DNA of 58,834 bases from Bacillus sp. Bos-x628 (lineage in GTDB: Bacteria > Bacillota > Bacilli > Bacillales > Bacillaceae): the NCBI RefSeq assembly GCF_040500475.1, contig NZ_CP159359.1, forward strand, positions 1 to 58,834. Direction: 5' to 3'. The notes under the pieces were generated by a model that was not told where the DNA came from, searched no databases, and was given only the letters and a program-made list of their open reading frames with translations. The position numbers and the translations under genes are program-made. The first letter of the stretch is position 1. Every line of letters starts with the position of its first letter. Shown here in pieces: positions 9,171-17,296 of the stretch.

Positions 9171-11615
9171 ATGGCATTATCAGGTTCTTATTACACTAAT
9201 GTTAATGCACACTGGCGTTTACAGTTAGAGTGGTCAGGTACGCAAAATGTGACAGGTAATTACACTAATATTACAGCAAAAATGTACTGGATTGCTAGGG
9301 ACGGTTACGGTGCGGTCTATTCAAGTGCCACAAAGACAAGTGCTATCCAATACAACAACGGTTCATGGCATACAGAATCAGGTGATCTTGCAAAACTATC
9401 ACCAAATCAAAAGAAACTAATCAACACGTACTCTTTCCGAATCAATCACGATTCAGACGGCACAGCTTCATTCACTATTGACGGTTACTTTGACGCTGAG
9501 GTTACGCTTAATGATAAGTTTTATGGCCGTATCGACTTAGATCAAAAAACGTACACACTTAACACGATTCCACGTAAGTCGACTATTTCGTCCAGCAGAG
9601 ACTTTACGGCTGGTTCTAACTATACAATCACGGTGTCTCGTGCAAGTTCTTCCTTCACGCATAAGGCTTATATAGATGTTAAGGACAGTGGGGGCAATTG
9701 GAAGAACATTAAAAGCATTGACTTTAGTTCTTCCCAGACGTCTAAAAGTTCGGAATTCACTGTCGCTGAAAACACGGAGATTTTCAAGGCTTTAAATGGT
9801 CGGGCTTCAATGGATACGAGAATCACTCTTCACACGTATTCGGGTGGCGAGGATATCGGTACTACCACTTATACGGGAACGGTTACAAGTCCTCTAGGTT
9901 CAGGTCTTTCTAACACGAATCGGGATATGTATGTGGATTCAAGCTACACGTTTCAACTAGATCGGGAGAACAGTGCCTTCACCCACACATTGAAGATTCA
10001 GACCGACGGTGAGAATGTTCTTGTCAAAACAGTGACAGGCGTAGGTGCTTCCTATACATGGACACCAACACAGGCTGAAATGGACGTTCTGTATGAAACA
10101 ATGCCTAACGACACCTTCAAGGACGGTAACGTGGAAATTTCTACTTTCTATAATGGTGTGCTGGTTAGGTCGGTTCGTAACTATGATATTAACTTTCTTG
10201 TAAGAAACTCTAGTCCTAAATTCTCTGCAAATACGGTTAACTATGTAGATAGCAATTCAGCAACACTGGCTGTAACTGGTGACGGCAGTAAGATCATTCA
10301 GAATTTATCTACAATTAAAGTCACATTGCCGAGTACTTCAAGGGCTGTGGCACAGAATAAAGCAACAATGAAACAGTACATTGCCACGCTGGGTAATCAG
10401 GAAGTGGCGGCCAACTATGGAACTGGGGATATTGTTTTTAACTTTAAGGCTGTGAATGCCAAAGTTGATCAAACTGTTGTCATTAAGGCTATTGATAGCC
10501 GAGGGTTCATGAATCAAATCTCTCGAACAATTACAGTAGTTCCTTACAACCCTCCAGTTATCAATGGTCAGGCCAAACGTAAGAACGGATTTGAGGACAC
10601 AACCACTTTCTCAGCCAAAGGTTCCATGACTTCACTTATGATCGGTTCGACTGAAAAGAATGCTATCAAGACGGTTAAGTTCCGTTACAAGAAAACCACA
10701 GACCCAGAAACCTCAACAACATGGGCTAACTGGCGTTCAATGACATTCTCTAAGTCAGGATTAACGTTCGTAGGGTCTAACGTTTCTATAGACTTGGACA
10801 ACGGTTCAACCTTCAATATCGAGTTTCAGGTGACAGACAACTTTTCAACAACGTTCTATGCAATGAAGCTTTCACAAGGTAAGCCAATTATGTTCATGGA
10901 TGCTGTGAAGAAAACGGTTGGTATCGGCAAGTTCTCAACTGACTTTATGCTTGATGTTAATGGTAATGTTAACGTTGATGGCAATATTACTGTCAAAGGT
11001 ACTAACTCTGTTTTCAATGGAATTGACATGGCGAACACAGCCATTAAGAACGTACTGTCATTGCTGGTCAATACCCTTACGGTATCTGGTGACGCTTCAA
11101 TTAGTGGAAAAGCAACTGTCAACCAACTGGTTACAGGGTCTAACCTTTATGGGGCAAGTGGTAACTATGGTATTGATCTTAGGAACTCTGACGCTATTGG
11201 ACTTAATAATCTATATTTCAGCGACTCTCTTACATCCGATACTGAGGGTATTCAGTTTCCAAGAAGTAACGCAACGAATGTCCTAGATTATACACAGAAC
11301 GATACACTTAGAGGTTTAGATGGCCACCTTTATTTCAACAGTAAAGACATTATACACGAAGGTAACTTCTTCGTTGTCACAGGAATGACAAATATGCCGT
11401 CAGTGGCAAATACCCCTACTTCTGTAAGTGTGAAATTTGGTAGAACGTTCCCATCTGCACCCAACGTTGTTGTTACACCAGACACAACAGTTCCTGGAAA
11501 AACTGTACAAGGTTGGTCGGTTACTGACGTAACTACGACTGGATTTACGTTATGGGGCTACAGAACAAATACAACAGGTTACACCATTCACTGGATAGCC
11601 ATTTGGAAGGACTGA
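9171..11615 (+). CDS. DUF859-like tail fibre / receptor-binding protein
   Basis: This 814-residue protein starts with MALSGSYYTNVNAHWRLQLEW and continues with a long beta-rich part resembling the siphovirus DUF859 family of host-recognition baseplate proteins. Residues from about 615 contain a collagen-free beta-helix-like segment with repeated NV/DV/GN motifs. The last ~85 residues (FVVTGMTNMPSVANTP to HWIAIWKD) resemble the H-type lectin-like tips seen on phage fibres. An AAGGGGGG ribosome binding site precedes ATG. A hairpin at 9110-9146 separates it from the hub gene. Confidence 0.7.
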   Translation: MALSGSYYTNVNAHWRLQLEWSGTQNVTGNYTNITAKMYWIARDGYGAVYSSATKTSAIQYNNGSWHTESGDLAKLSPNQKKLINTYSFRINHDSDGTASFTIDGYFDAEVTLNDKFYGRIDLDQKTYTLNTIPRKSTISSSRDFTAGSNYTITVSRASSSFTHKAYIDVKDSGGNWKNIKSIDFSSSQTSKSSEFTVAENTEIFKALNGRASMDTRITLHTYSGGEDIGTTTYTGTVTSPLGSGLSNTNRDMYVDSSYTFQLDRENSAFTHTLKIQTDGENVLVKTVTGVGASYTWTPTQAEMDVLYETMPNDTFKDGNVEISTFYNGVLVRSVRNYDINFLVRNSSPKFSANTVNYVDSNSATLAVTGDGSKIIQNLSTIKVTLPSTSRAVAQNKATMKQYIATLGNQEVAANYGTGDIVFNFKAVNAKVDQTVVIKAIDSRGFMNQISRTITVVPYNPPVINGQAKRKNGFEDTTTFSAKGSMTSLMIGSTEKNAIKTVKFRYKKTTDPETSTTWANWRSMTFSKSGLTFVGSNVSIDLDNGSTFNIEFQVTDNFSTTFYAMKLSQGKPIMFMDAVKKTVGIGKFSTDFMLDVNGNVNVDGNITVKGTNSVFNGIDMANTAIKNVLSLLVNTLTVSGDASISGKATVNQLVTGSNLYGASGNYGIDLRNSDAIGLNNLYFSDSLTSDTEGIQFPRSNATNVLDYTQNDTLRGLDGHLYFNSKDIIHEGNFFVVTGMTNMPSVANTPTSVSVKFGRTFPSAPNVVVTPDTTVPGKTVQGWSVTDVTTTGFTLWGYRTNTTGYTIHWIAIWKD

Positions 11616-11621
11616 CGATAA

Positions 11622-12167
11622 ATGAGGATTTACTTAGTTGCAAATGAGGACGGCACAATCTTTGCTTGTGGAACTACACCTGTTGGTGAAAACCCTGTTG
11701 AGTTATTTGTGGAGGATGGTGAGGATTTTCTCTCCAACCCCACTAATTACCTTTACAAAGATGGTGTGTTGGTCAAAGACCCTAATCTCGAATTGAAAAC
11801 AGCTAGAAGGGAGAAAGTTGAGGAACTAAACGCTATTTGCAATAGGATGATTTTATCTGGATTTGTCCATGACGGGAATGAATTTCAATTCACAGAAGTA
11901 GATCAAGCCAACTTCAATCAACAACTTTCCTTGCTTCTTCTCGACCCTACCATAGATCAAATTCTCTGGAAAACTGAGAACAACGGAATCAAGCAATTTA
12001 CTAGAGAAAAATTCATTGATACCTGTAAAGCAGGGGAATCTCACAAACGTAAGTATATAGGTCGATATTGGAACTTGAAGGCCTATGTGGAATCACTTAC
12101 AGACATTAACGCCATTAACAATGTCAACTTCCTTACTGATATCGATATTAATGTTGAGGTGAATTAG
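11622..12167 (+). CDS. DUF4376-like tail fibre-associated protein
   Basis: This 181-residue protein follows the fibre gene by six bases. The central part (AICNRMILSGFVHDGNEFQF; QFTREKFIDTCKAGESHKRKY) resembles small DUF4376/XkdW-like proteins encoded after tail fibres in Bacillus phages; they often act in fibre assembly or attachment. The C-terminal 22 codons (TDINAINNVNFLTDIDINVE) carry one of the RNY-type tracts described in the findings. Function is inferred from position. Confidence 0.5.
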   Translation: MRIYLVANEDGTIFACGTTPVGENPVELFVEDGEDFLSNPTNYLYKDGVLVKDPNLELKTARREKVEELNAICNRMILSGFVHDGNEFQFTEVDQANFNQQLSLLLLDPTIDQILWKTENNGIKQFTREKFIDTCKAGESHKRKYIGRYWNLKAYVESLTDINAINNVNFLTDIDINVEVN

Positions 12168-12168
12168 T

Positions 12169-12612
12169 ATGCAGGCTGGTGACATTGTTTTTGTTAGAGG
12201 CAATTCCCTTGTCTCACGTCTAGTACTTCTTATTGATAGGGGTAGGTTCAGTCATGTTGCTATCGCTGTTTCTGACAGTGATGTTATAGAGACCAATTGG
12301 AATATGCAATCAAAAGTTGTTCCTTTTCACTATGATGACTATGAAATTGTCACAATTGAATTGAAAGGCAACCAACGGAGACGTATTCCAATAGTTGCTA
12401 AAAGATACGAAGGAAGAATGTACGACTACTTGCAGGTTTTAGCTTATATCTTTAAAGGCCGTCTTAATAATCCACGACACTTAATCTGTTCTGAACTTGT
12501 TTACAACATTCTTAGTGAAGTCGGTTATATCCATGACGAATGTTTACGAGATATAACGCCTAATGAGTTGTACACACTTCTGACAGACAGGGGTGAGTGG
12601 ATGGATGGGTGA
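12169..12612 (+). CDS. permuted NlpC/P60 (YiiX-like) papain-fold hydrolase
   Basis: This 147-residue protein has the circularly permuted papain-fold layout: GDIVFVRGNSLVSRLVL, then His in GRFSHVAIAVS (about residue 29), and the nucleophile-type Cys in HLICSELVYNIL (about residue 107). The family includes amidases and peptidases acting on peptidoglycan or acyl-amide bonds. It sits at the start of the lysis cassette, so a role in wall degradation is plausible, but the substrate is not shown. It overlaps the downstream holin-like gene. Confidence 0.7.
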   Translation: MQAGDIVFVRGNSLVSRLVLLIDRGRFSHVAIAVSDSDVIETNWNMQSKVVPFHYDDYEIVTIELKGNQRRRIPIVAKRYEGRMYDYLQVLAYIFKGRLNNPRHLICSELVYNILSEVGYIHDECLRDITPNELYTLLTDRGEWMDG

Positions 12613-12937
12613 ATTGGAATTTCTACAGATGATTAGCAAGGAGAGTATTGTTTTCGTCGCTATTTTTGTTGTGTACGCCTTATTTGTTAAACCAAAAGAT
12701 GAACATATAGAACGCAAGGATATGCAGATTAGCGAACTGATGGATTTAAATAGGCAGATTGTTGATGAAAACAGTGAAACCCTTGCGGATATTTCCGAAA
12801 CTATGGAACGTATTTCTAGCGAGTTAACGTCACTTAACGAAAATCAAGTTAAGTTAAAAGACGGACAAGATGATCTTTGGAAAGAGATCATATTAATCAA
12901 AAGGAGAGGGAATAATGGCTTGGAAAATGACTTATGA
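12605..12937 (+). CDS. BhlA/UviB-like holin
   Basis: The product is 110 residues when started at ATG 12605; a GTG at 12593 is possible but the GGGGTGAG stretch at 12590-12597 is better placed for the ATG. One N-terminal hydrophobic helix (SIVFVAIFVVYALFV) is followed by a charged coiled-coil tail (IERKDMQISELMDLNRQIVD). This is the topology of BhlA/UviB holin-like proteins, which permeabilise the membrane or assist holins. It overlaps both the NlpC-like gene and the endolysin gene. Confidence 0.7.
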   Translation: MGELEFLQMISKESIVFVAIFVVYALFVKPKDEHIERKDMQISELMDLNRQIVDENSETLADISETMERISSELTSLNENQVKLKDGQDDLWKEIILIKRRGNNGLENDL

Positions 12938-13814
12938 TGTATTAAATCGTCAACGGCTAGACCAGCTAGGCGACAGAACTAAGGCAAAGGCTTATGAGTG
13001 GTATAACTGGTGTGAGTCTAAACAGGTGGATATTTTAATTGTTCAGACCAAACGTTCCTTAGAAGAACAAAAAGCAAACGTTGCTAAGGGTTCTTCCCAA
13101 ACTATGAGATCTTATCATCTTGTAGGACAAGCTTTGGATTTTGTACCTATTAAAAAGACTGGAAACGCTACAGGGACTGCTGAGTGGGGATGGTATGATA
13201 AAGCACCGTTCAGTGACGCTATCAAGAAGGCGAAAGCTATCGGTTTCACGTGGGGTGGCGATTGGACTTCTTTAGTCGATAAGCCTCATCTGCAGTGGGA
13301 TAAAATTGGATATGGTGCTGACACATTCTCAGGTAAACAGGTGAGAGAAGCATCCACAATAAGTAAAGTGGTGTCAGGATGTCTTGTTAAAAAAGGAAAC
13401 CGAGGAAAGGCTGTTACAGAAGTTCAGCAACTTCTTCGTAAGCATGGCTACGATCTAAAAGTAGATGGCATATTCGGTTCATCTACAGAAGATGCTGTAA
13501 AGGACTTCCAAAAAACTAAACACCTCTCTGTAGACGGTATTGTAGGGAAGGCCACACTCGCTGAGTTGAAAAAAGTTTCAGGAAAGAAGCCTAAGGCCAA
13601 AGCCACTACAATTAAGCCTATCGGCAAGATTAAGATTGTGAACGTTTCAAACGCTTGCTTCGTTTGTGATAAACCTTCCCAAAACAGCAAAAACTTGGAC
13701 ACAGTGAAAAAGGGTTCAATCCTTGAAATCTCTGGTTCTGTTTCTGGCTGGTGGGAAGTTATTTATAAAGGAAAACGTGCCTATGTGAATGCGAAATATG
13801 GTAAGAAAATTTAA
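12915..13814 (+). CDS. endolysin: M15 L-Ala-D-Glu peptidase with PG-binding and SH3 domains
   Basis: This is a 299-residue modular lysin. Residues 1-140 are a VanY/CwlK-type M15 zinc peptidase with the metal-site pattern SYHLVGQALDF (His and Asp) and KPHLQW (second His), predicted to cut between L-Ala and D-Glu in stem peptides. Residues about 150-215 form a PG_binding_1 helical repeat (GNRGKAVTEVQQLLRKHGYDL). The last 60 residues look like a bacterial SH3 wall-binding domain (GSVSGWWEVIYKGKRAYVNA). No signal peptide is seen, so holin-dependent export is expected. Confidence 0.9.
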   Translation: MAWKMTYDVLNRQRLDQLGDRTKAKAYEWYNWCESKQVDILIVQTKRSLEEQKANVAKGSSQTMRSYHLVGQALDFVPIKKTGNATGTAEWGWYDKAPFSDAIKKAKAIGFTWGGDWTSLVDKPHLQWDKIGYGADTFSGKQVREASTISKVVSGCLVKKGNRGKAVTEVQQLLRKHGYDLKVDGIFGSSTEDAVKDFQKTKHLSVDGIVGKATLAELKKVSGKKPKAKATTIKPIGKIKIVNVSNACFVCDKPSQNSKNLDTVKKGSILEISGSVSGWWEVIYKGKRAYVNAKYGKKI

Positions 13815-13826
13815 GGAGGTAGTACT

Positions 13827-14024
13827 ATGAAGAAAATTCTTAGACGACTGCAGAATAAGAAAATTCTAATGTCTGTTCTATCTGGAATCCTATTGATTCT
13901 AGTTCAAACAGGTGTTATTGGTGCTGATATGTCTCAATCTTGGGATGTAACAATCAACACAGCACTATCCATCCTTGTAGCTGTAGGTATCATATCTGAC
14001 CCTGAAAGCCACATTGAAAAGTAA
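13827..14024 (+). CDS. phiLC3-family-like holin
   Basis: This is a 65-residue protein with a basic N-terminus (MKKILRRLQNKKI), a hydrophobic stretch LMSVLSGILLILVQTGVIG and a second one TALSILVAVGIISDP. This is the pattern of small two-helix Gram-positive holins with the VGIISDPE signature. It has a perfect AAGGAGGT site and is the last gene of the late operon, just before a terminator. Together with the UviB-like protein it gives two membrane proteins for one lysin, which is common in Bacillus phages. Confidence 0.8.
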   Translation: MKKILRRLQNKKILMSVLSGILLILVQTGVIGADMSQSWDVTINTALSILVAVGIISDPESHIEK

Positions 14025-14030
14025 CAACCA

Positions 14031-14058
14031 AGCCCACTGTAAAAGGTGGGCTATTTTT
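14031..14058 (+). terminator. intrinsic terminator at end of late operon
   Basis: AGCCCAC and GTGGGCT form a 7-bp stem with a short loop, followed by ATTTTTAT. It lies between the holin gene and the convergent minus-strand gene, and should end late transcription. Confidence 0.8.
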
Positions 14059-14062
14059 ATGA

Positions 14063-14935
14063 TTAGTTTTCCTCTAACCAGTTATAGAATGGCACTTTTC
14101 TTTCATACGCTTCTTCTTTAGGTGCTGTAACTGGACGGTGAAATCCACTTGCTTTTTCTAACGCCCCTTGAATAAAAACGGCTGTCTTACGAATCTGTTC
14201 AGGATATGTAGCGAGTTGTTGGAACACGAAACACATTTCATTCTGACCAATTTTTTCTAGATTATTATGTACCCAATTTGTAACGACGGATAGATCAACA
14301 CCGTTTGCTTCCATGTCAGCTTTGAAGTGGTTAAATTCAGTATGTACGACTTTAGGCACAACAGCACTTAATGTTGGTATTGATGTTGATACTGTACTTG
14401 GTTTTAAAATTGAATCAGATTCAGGAAACACTTCTTCAACGTCAGGAAGAATGTCGTCAGAGATTTCAGGCAATTCCTCTGTGTTCTTTTTAGGACGACC
14501 ACCTTTCTTCGTGAAGGAATACCTTTCTTCTGTACGCTGTTCCCACGTACGGCACAATTCAAGAGGTTCTTTATCAAGATCAGGATTGTTTTGTGGGTAC
14601 TCGTAAACCACAACATTTTCACATGCGGGTGCTTTTTCAGATGATTTGTATTGGATATAGTCAATTAGGCCATACTCGTAAAGGGGCTGTAACAGTCTCA
14701 ATAGTTTGGTGTAAGACATGCCCAGTGTTTTGGCTAAAGCGTGTTGAGAGTATTTAACGGTATCTTTCCTGTCGTCTGTACGATCAACTTTAGTTAAGAG
14801 TCTAAGCCACAAAATAAACGACTTCTCACCTAACTTATCAATCCAATCGTCAGCAACAATAAAGTGGAGTGTCGGGAGTCTTAATCCTTTTCGGGGTGTT
14901 TTACCTTTTTCAATAGTGATGAATGATTCTGTCAT
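14063..14935 (-). CDS. HTH replication-initiator-like protein (candidate plasmid-type Rep)
   Basis: This 290-residue minus-strand gene is one of only two clear genes on that strand. Residues ~45-110 form a winged-helix-like domain (KYSQHALAKTLGMSYTKLLRLLQPLYEYGLIDYI) of the kind used by plasmid and phage initiators. A long acidic Ser/Pro linker (about 160-200) leads to a C-terminal helical domain. The start has an AGAAGGA site. Its promoter (15122-15150) and ~180-base leader are overlapped by an opposing short RNA unit, and iterons lie behind the promoter, as in copy-controlled Rep genes. The initiator role is inferred; a regulatory HTH protein is the alternative. Confidence 0.55.
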   Translation of the reverse strand: MTESFITIEKGKTPRKGLRLPTLHFIVADDWIDKLGEKSFILWLRLLTKVDRTDDRKDTVKYSQHALAKTLGMSYTKLLRLLQPLYEYGLIDYIQYKSSEKAPACENVVVYEYPQNNPDLDKEPLELCRTWEQRTEERYSFTKKGGRPKKNTEELPEISDDILPDVEEVFPESDSILKPSTVSTSIPTLSAVVPKVVHTEFNHFKADMEANGVDLSVVTNWVHNNLEKIGQNEMCFVFQQLATYPEQIRKTAVFIQGALEKASGFHRPVTAPKEEAYERKVPFYNWLEEN

Positions 14936-14988
14936 TTTATGTTCCTTCTTTCCGTCATATTATGACTAAAGAAAGACACTGAAAGTCC

Positions 14989-15017
14989 TTGCGTTAACTT
15001 ACCTTATGTATTATAAT
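14989..15017 (+). promoter_or_regulatory. sigma-A promoter of the short antisense RNA
   Basis: TTGCGT (14989-14994), a 17-base spacer, then TATAAT (15012-15017). The spacer contains TTACCTTA, the reverse of the TAAGGTAA box found after other promoters of this genome. Predicted start is near 15024. Confidence 0.7.
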
Positions 15018-15023
15018 AAGTGT

Positions 15024-15106
15024 ACAGATTAATAGACTTTACAGGTCACAAAACACTTACCTTAGGAAGCTGGTAACTTCCTTGTACACAGGTAAGTGTT
15101 TTTTTT
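15024..15106 (+). ncRNA. candidate counter-transcribed RNA of about 83 nt
   Basis: A consensus promoter lies upstream and a strong terminator ends the unit: AAAACACTTACCT (15050-15062) pairs perfectly with AGGTAAGTGTTTT (15090-15102) and is followed by eight T. An inner hairpin GGAAG/CTTCC sits in the loop. No ORF of note lies inside. The RNA is fully complementary to the leader of the minus-strand Rep-like gene transcribed from 15122-15150, the arrangement of copy-control antisense RNAs. Expression has not been shown. Confidence 0.65.
15050..15106 (+). terminator. 13-bp stem terminator of the antisense RNA
   Basis: The 13-bp perfect inverted repeat is followed by T8 on the plus strand. On the minus strand the same stem is followed by only four T, so it could act as a weaker attenuator in the Rep-like leader. 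Confidence 0.8.
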
Positions 15107-15121
15107 CTTTGTCTGAATTTA

Positions 15122-15150
15122 ACTATAATCTATTATTCTAGTTCCGTCAA
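15122..15150 (-). promoter_or_regulatory. sigma-A promoter of the minus-strand Rep-like gene
   Basis: Read on the minus strand: TTGACG (15150-15145), 17-base spacer, TATAGT (15127-15122). Predicted start near 15115, giving a leader of about 180 bases before the ATG at 14935. Confidence 0.7.
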
Positions 15151-15230
15151 GCATAAAAATTGCGATATATAAGAATTTAAGTGATTTATTTTTATTCTCA
15201 CTATGGACAGCCTCTTTTTGCCTTCTAACC

Positions 15231-15381
15231 TAGTTTCAAAAATGAAACTACCCTCAAACACCCTAGTTTCAAAAATGAAACTAGTATTTTCCTAGTTTTA
15301 AAAATGAAACTACCCTAGTTTCAAAAATGAAACTATCCCAGTTTCAAAAATGAAACTACCCTAGTTTCAAAAATGAAACAC
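15231..15381 (+). repeat. six-copy iteron array (candidate origin)
   Basis: Six copies of TAGTTTCAAAAATGAAACTA begin at 15231, 15264, 15293, 15316, 15339 and 15362. Each unit is itself an inverted repeat (TAGTTTCA, AAAA, TGAAACTA). Copies 3 to 6 are spaced exactly 23 bp apart; copy 3 has TTTT for TTTC, copy 5 starts CA and copy 6 ends ACAC. Such arrays bind initiator or repressor proteins. Location between two divergent HTH genes and next to an AT-rich repeat favours a replication origin. Confidence 0.85.
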
Positions 15382-15389
15382 ATTAATTA

Positions 15390-15463
15390 TTACAAATATC
15401 AATATTAATTAATCAAATATCTTTATTAACTCTTACAAATATCAATATTAATTAATCAAATAT
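15390..15463 (+). repeat. 31-bp AT-rich direct repeat (candidate unwinding element)
   Basis: A 31-bp sequence starting TTACAAATATCAATATTAAT occurs at 15390-15420 and again at 15433-15463, 43 bp apart. It is almost pure A+T and directly follows the iterons, as expected of a DNA unwinding element. Confidence 0.75.
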
Positions 15464-15570
15464 TTTTCTTCTCTCTATTAGAAACTTACCATCAAGGAAA
15501 AAAGAGAGTGAGTGAGAGTAACAAGGCCAGCCAATCGGTTAGTCTTTTTTTTTGTTAATCCCTTTTCTAA

Positions 15571-15607
15571 TGTCCTAAAAACTGTGACTTATGCAAGTAC
15601 ATAAGCG
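15571..15607 (+). promoter_or_regulatory. class I early promoter element 1
   Basis: TGTCC at 15571 and TGCAAGT at 15592, then ATAAGCG. It precedes the replication gene set 15634-18546. See the findings for the family. Confidence 0.75.
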
Positions 15608-15633
15608 AGGACACCACAGAAAGGGATGATTAA

Positions 15634-16530
15634 ATGGAGAACTTATTTTCCGTTTCACATAACAAGGAAATCAATTTAGGTAGTGGCGAGAGAATCAGCA
15701 ATGTGTATGTACGTGTCTACACCTCCATGTTTACGTCAGGACTTGTCGCTAAGATGGGTGCTAACAGATTCACAACGCTTATGGCGTTGGCATCTTACAT
15801 GGACGAAAAAGGAGAATGCTATCCAACGCAAATACAGCTTGCGGAAGCTGTTGGCGTTCATAAAAACACAATCAACAAGTATATCAACGAATTGCTAGAG
15901 TTTGAGATTGATGGGAAGCCTGTCGTTACGAGAACGAAAGTCAATCGGGGGCAGGGGAACATTTCATCATATTACAAGATTCATCCACTATCACAAATTG
16001 CCAAGTTTAACGGAAGTATTGAGGCGGTTAATCACAAGAATGATGATGAAGCGATCACAAACGGAAGTGATCAGGTGGTCACAACCGAGTGTGACGTAAT
16101 AAGAAGCACTAATAATAATCAATTAAATAATAATACCAGTGACTTAAAAGTCACCAATTCAAATAACGCCATTAAGTACTTTCAGAGAGTCTATAAAGAA
16201 AAGTACGGTATTGACTATGTTGTGTCTAACTATGGTCGTGAAGGAAAGCTAATGAAAGATAAGTTGATCACACCGTATGGAGATATGGCCAAAGAGATTA
16301 TTGATATAGCGATTGATCTTTATGAGGAAATGTTTATGAATCCACGTTACCCACGACCTTCAATTGCAATGTTTAGTTGGGCGGCAAATCAGATTGTTCC
16401 CTTAGTTGAGGAAGATCGAAAAGCTAAGGAACTGTTTCAACAGGCTAAACAAGCTGAGGAAGAAGCAGAAGAAGCAATGCTGGCCAAACTATCAAAATTG
16501 AATGGTGGTAATGATGATGGAATTAACTAA
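15634..16530 (+). CDS. HTH replication initiation protein
   Basis: This 298-residue protein has a winged-helix N-terminal half (TTLMALASYMDEKGECYPTQ; LAEAVGVHKNTINKYINELL) of the HTH_36 type and a polar linker. The C-terminal segment (IKYFQRVYKEKYGIDYVVSN) recurs in phage replication initiators upstream of helicase loaders. ATG is preceded by GAAAGGGATGA. It is the first gene of an operon with loader and helicase, so it probably recruits them to the origin, possibly at the adjacent iterons. Confidence 0.7.
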   Translation: MENLFSVSHNKEINLGSGERISNVYVRVYTSMFTSGLVAKMGANRFTTLMALASYMDEKGECYPTQIQLAEAVGVHKNTINKYINELLEFEIDGKPVVTRTKVNRGQGNISSYYKIHPLSQIAKFNGSIEAVNHKNDDEAITNGSDQVVTTECDVIRSTNNNQLNNNTSDLKVTNSNNAIKYFQRVYKEKYGIDYVVSNYGREGKLMKDKLITPYGDMAKEIIDIAIDLYEEMFMNPRYPRPSIAMFSWAANQIVPLVEEDRKAKELFQQAKQAEEEAEEAMLAKLSKLNGGNDDGIN

Positions 16531-17296
16531 CAACACTTTTACACAGGCAAAGGCCTTTCAGAAACACGCTGATAAGATTCAAGGTAAAGACCTTTACAAT
16601 CTATCACTATCTCTACATGGTGCTGACGGAAATGGGGGCTTGTTTAAGTCTACTAACGTCCCTGTGAAGTACAAGAATAGCTTTATGGATACTTTACCTA
16701 TCCAACAGGACAATCCAGCCCCATACGCCTTTATAAGGGCATATACAGACAAAATTTTAGACAATGTATCGGAGGGTATCGGATTATTCCTTTATTCGAT
16801 TCCAAACGCCAGCAACCGATTGGGAACAGGGACAGGAAAAACAACGTCTGCAATTACTATTCTACATGAGTATTTAGTGGCTAGGGCTATTGAGGAAATG
16901 GGCGGTGGCAGACGAATTACTGTTAATCCTGCATTGTATTACGAGGCTACAAAACTGCAGTCCTTGTATAACGCACAATTCAGGGGAACACGTGAAATGC
17001 AGGAAACAGCAAGTTACCGATACTACAAGGTTAAGTCCTTAATGATGAATGCAGAATTGTTGGTGATGGATGATGTGGGGATTCGCCAGAGTATAACGGA
17101 CTCCTTCGAGAATGACCTTACTGAAATCATAGACTACAGGGCAACAGGTATGATTACTACAATTTACACCAGTAATTTAGGGATTGATAAAGTAGCTGAC
17201 ACCCTAGGTGATCGGATAGCTTCCCGAATTGAAGGCATGACCGAAAGTCTAGCATTCAAGGGTGAAGATCATAGAAAGGGCGGAATTTTAAAATGA
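16517..17296 (+). CDS. DnaC/IstB-like helicase loader ATPase
   Basis: The protein has about 259 residues from ATG 16517; further in-frame ATGs lie at 16502-16514, so the exact start is uncertain. Walker A is GTGTGKTT and Walker B is LLVMDDVGI, with an arginine-rich end (LGDRIASRIEGM) typical of DnaC/DnaI-type AAA+ loaders. It overlaps the initiator gene at its start and the helicase gene by ATGA at its end, so all three are co-translated. It would load the DnaB-like helicase onto the origin. Confidence 0.85.
   Translation: MELTNNTFTQAKAFQKHADKIQGKDLYNLSLSLHGADGNGGLFKSTNVPVKYKNSFMDTLPIQQDNPAPYAFIRAYTDKILDNVSEGIGLFLYSIPNASNRLGTGTGKTTSAITILHEYLVARAIEEMGGGRRITVNPALYYEATKLQSLYNAQFRGTREMQETASYRYYKVKSLMMNAELLVMDDVGIRQSITDSFENDLTEIIDYRATGMITTIYTSNLGIDKVADTLGDRIASRIEGMTESLAFKGEDHRKGGILK

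Larger units (their letters stand above)
14936..15633. other. intergenic replication control region
   Basis: This 700-base gene-free stretch holds, in order, the Rep-like leader, antisense RNA unit, minus promoter, iterons, AT-rich repeat, a weak T9 terminator-like stretch (15521-15550) and a class I promoter. I see no coding sequence in it. Confidence 0.8.

Noticed and set aside
15231..15381. CRISPR-like array
   Set aside because: Repeats are 20 bp, internally palindromic and separated by only 3-13 bases, with no spacers of CRISPR length and no cas genes. They fit iterons or operators.
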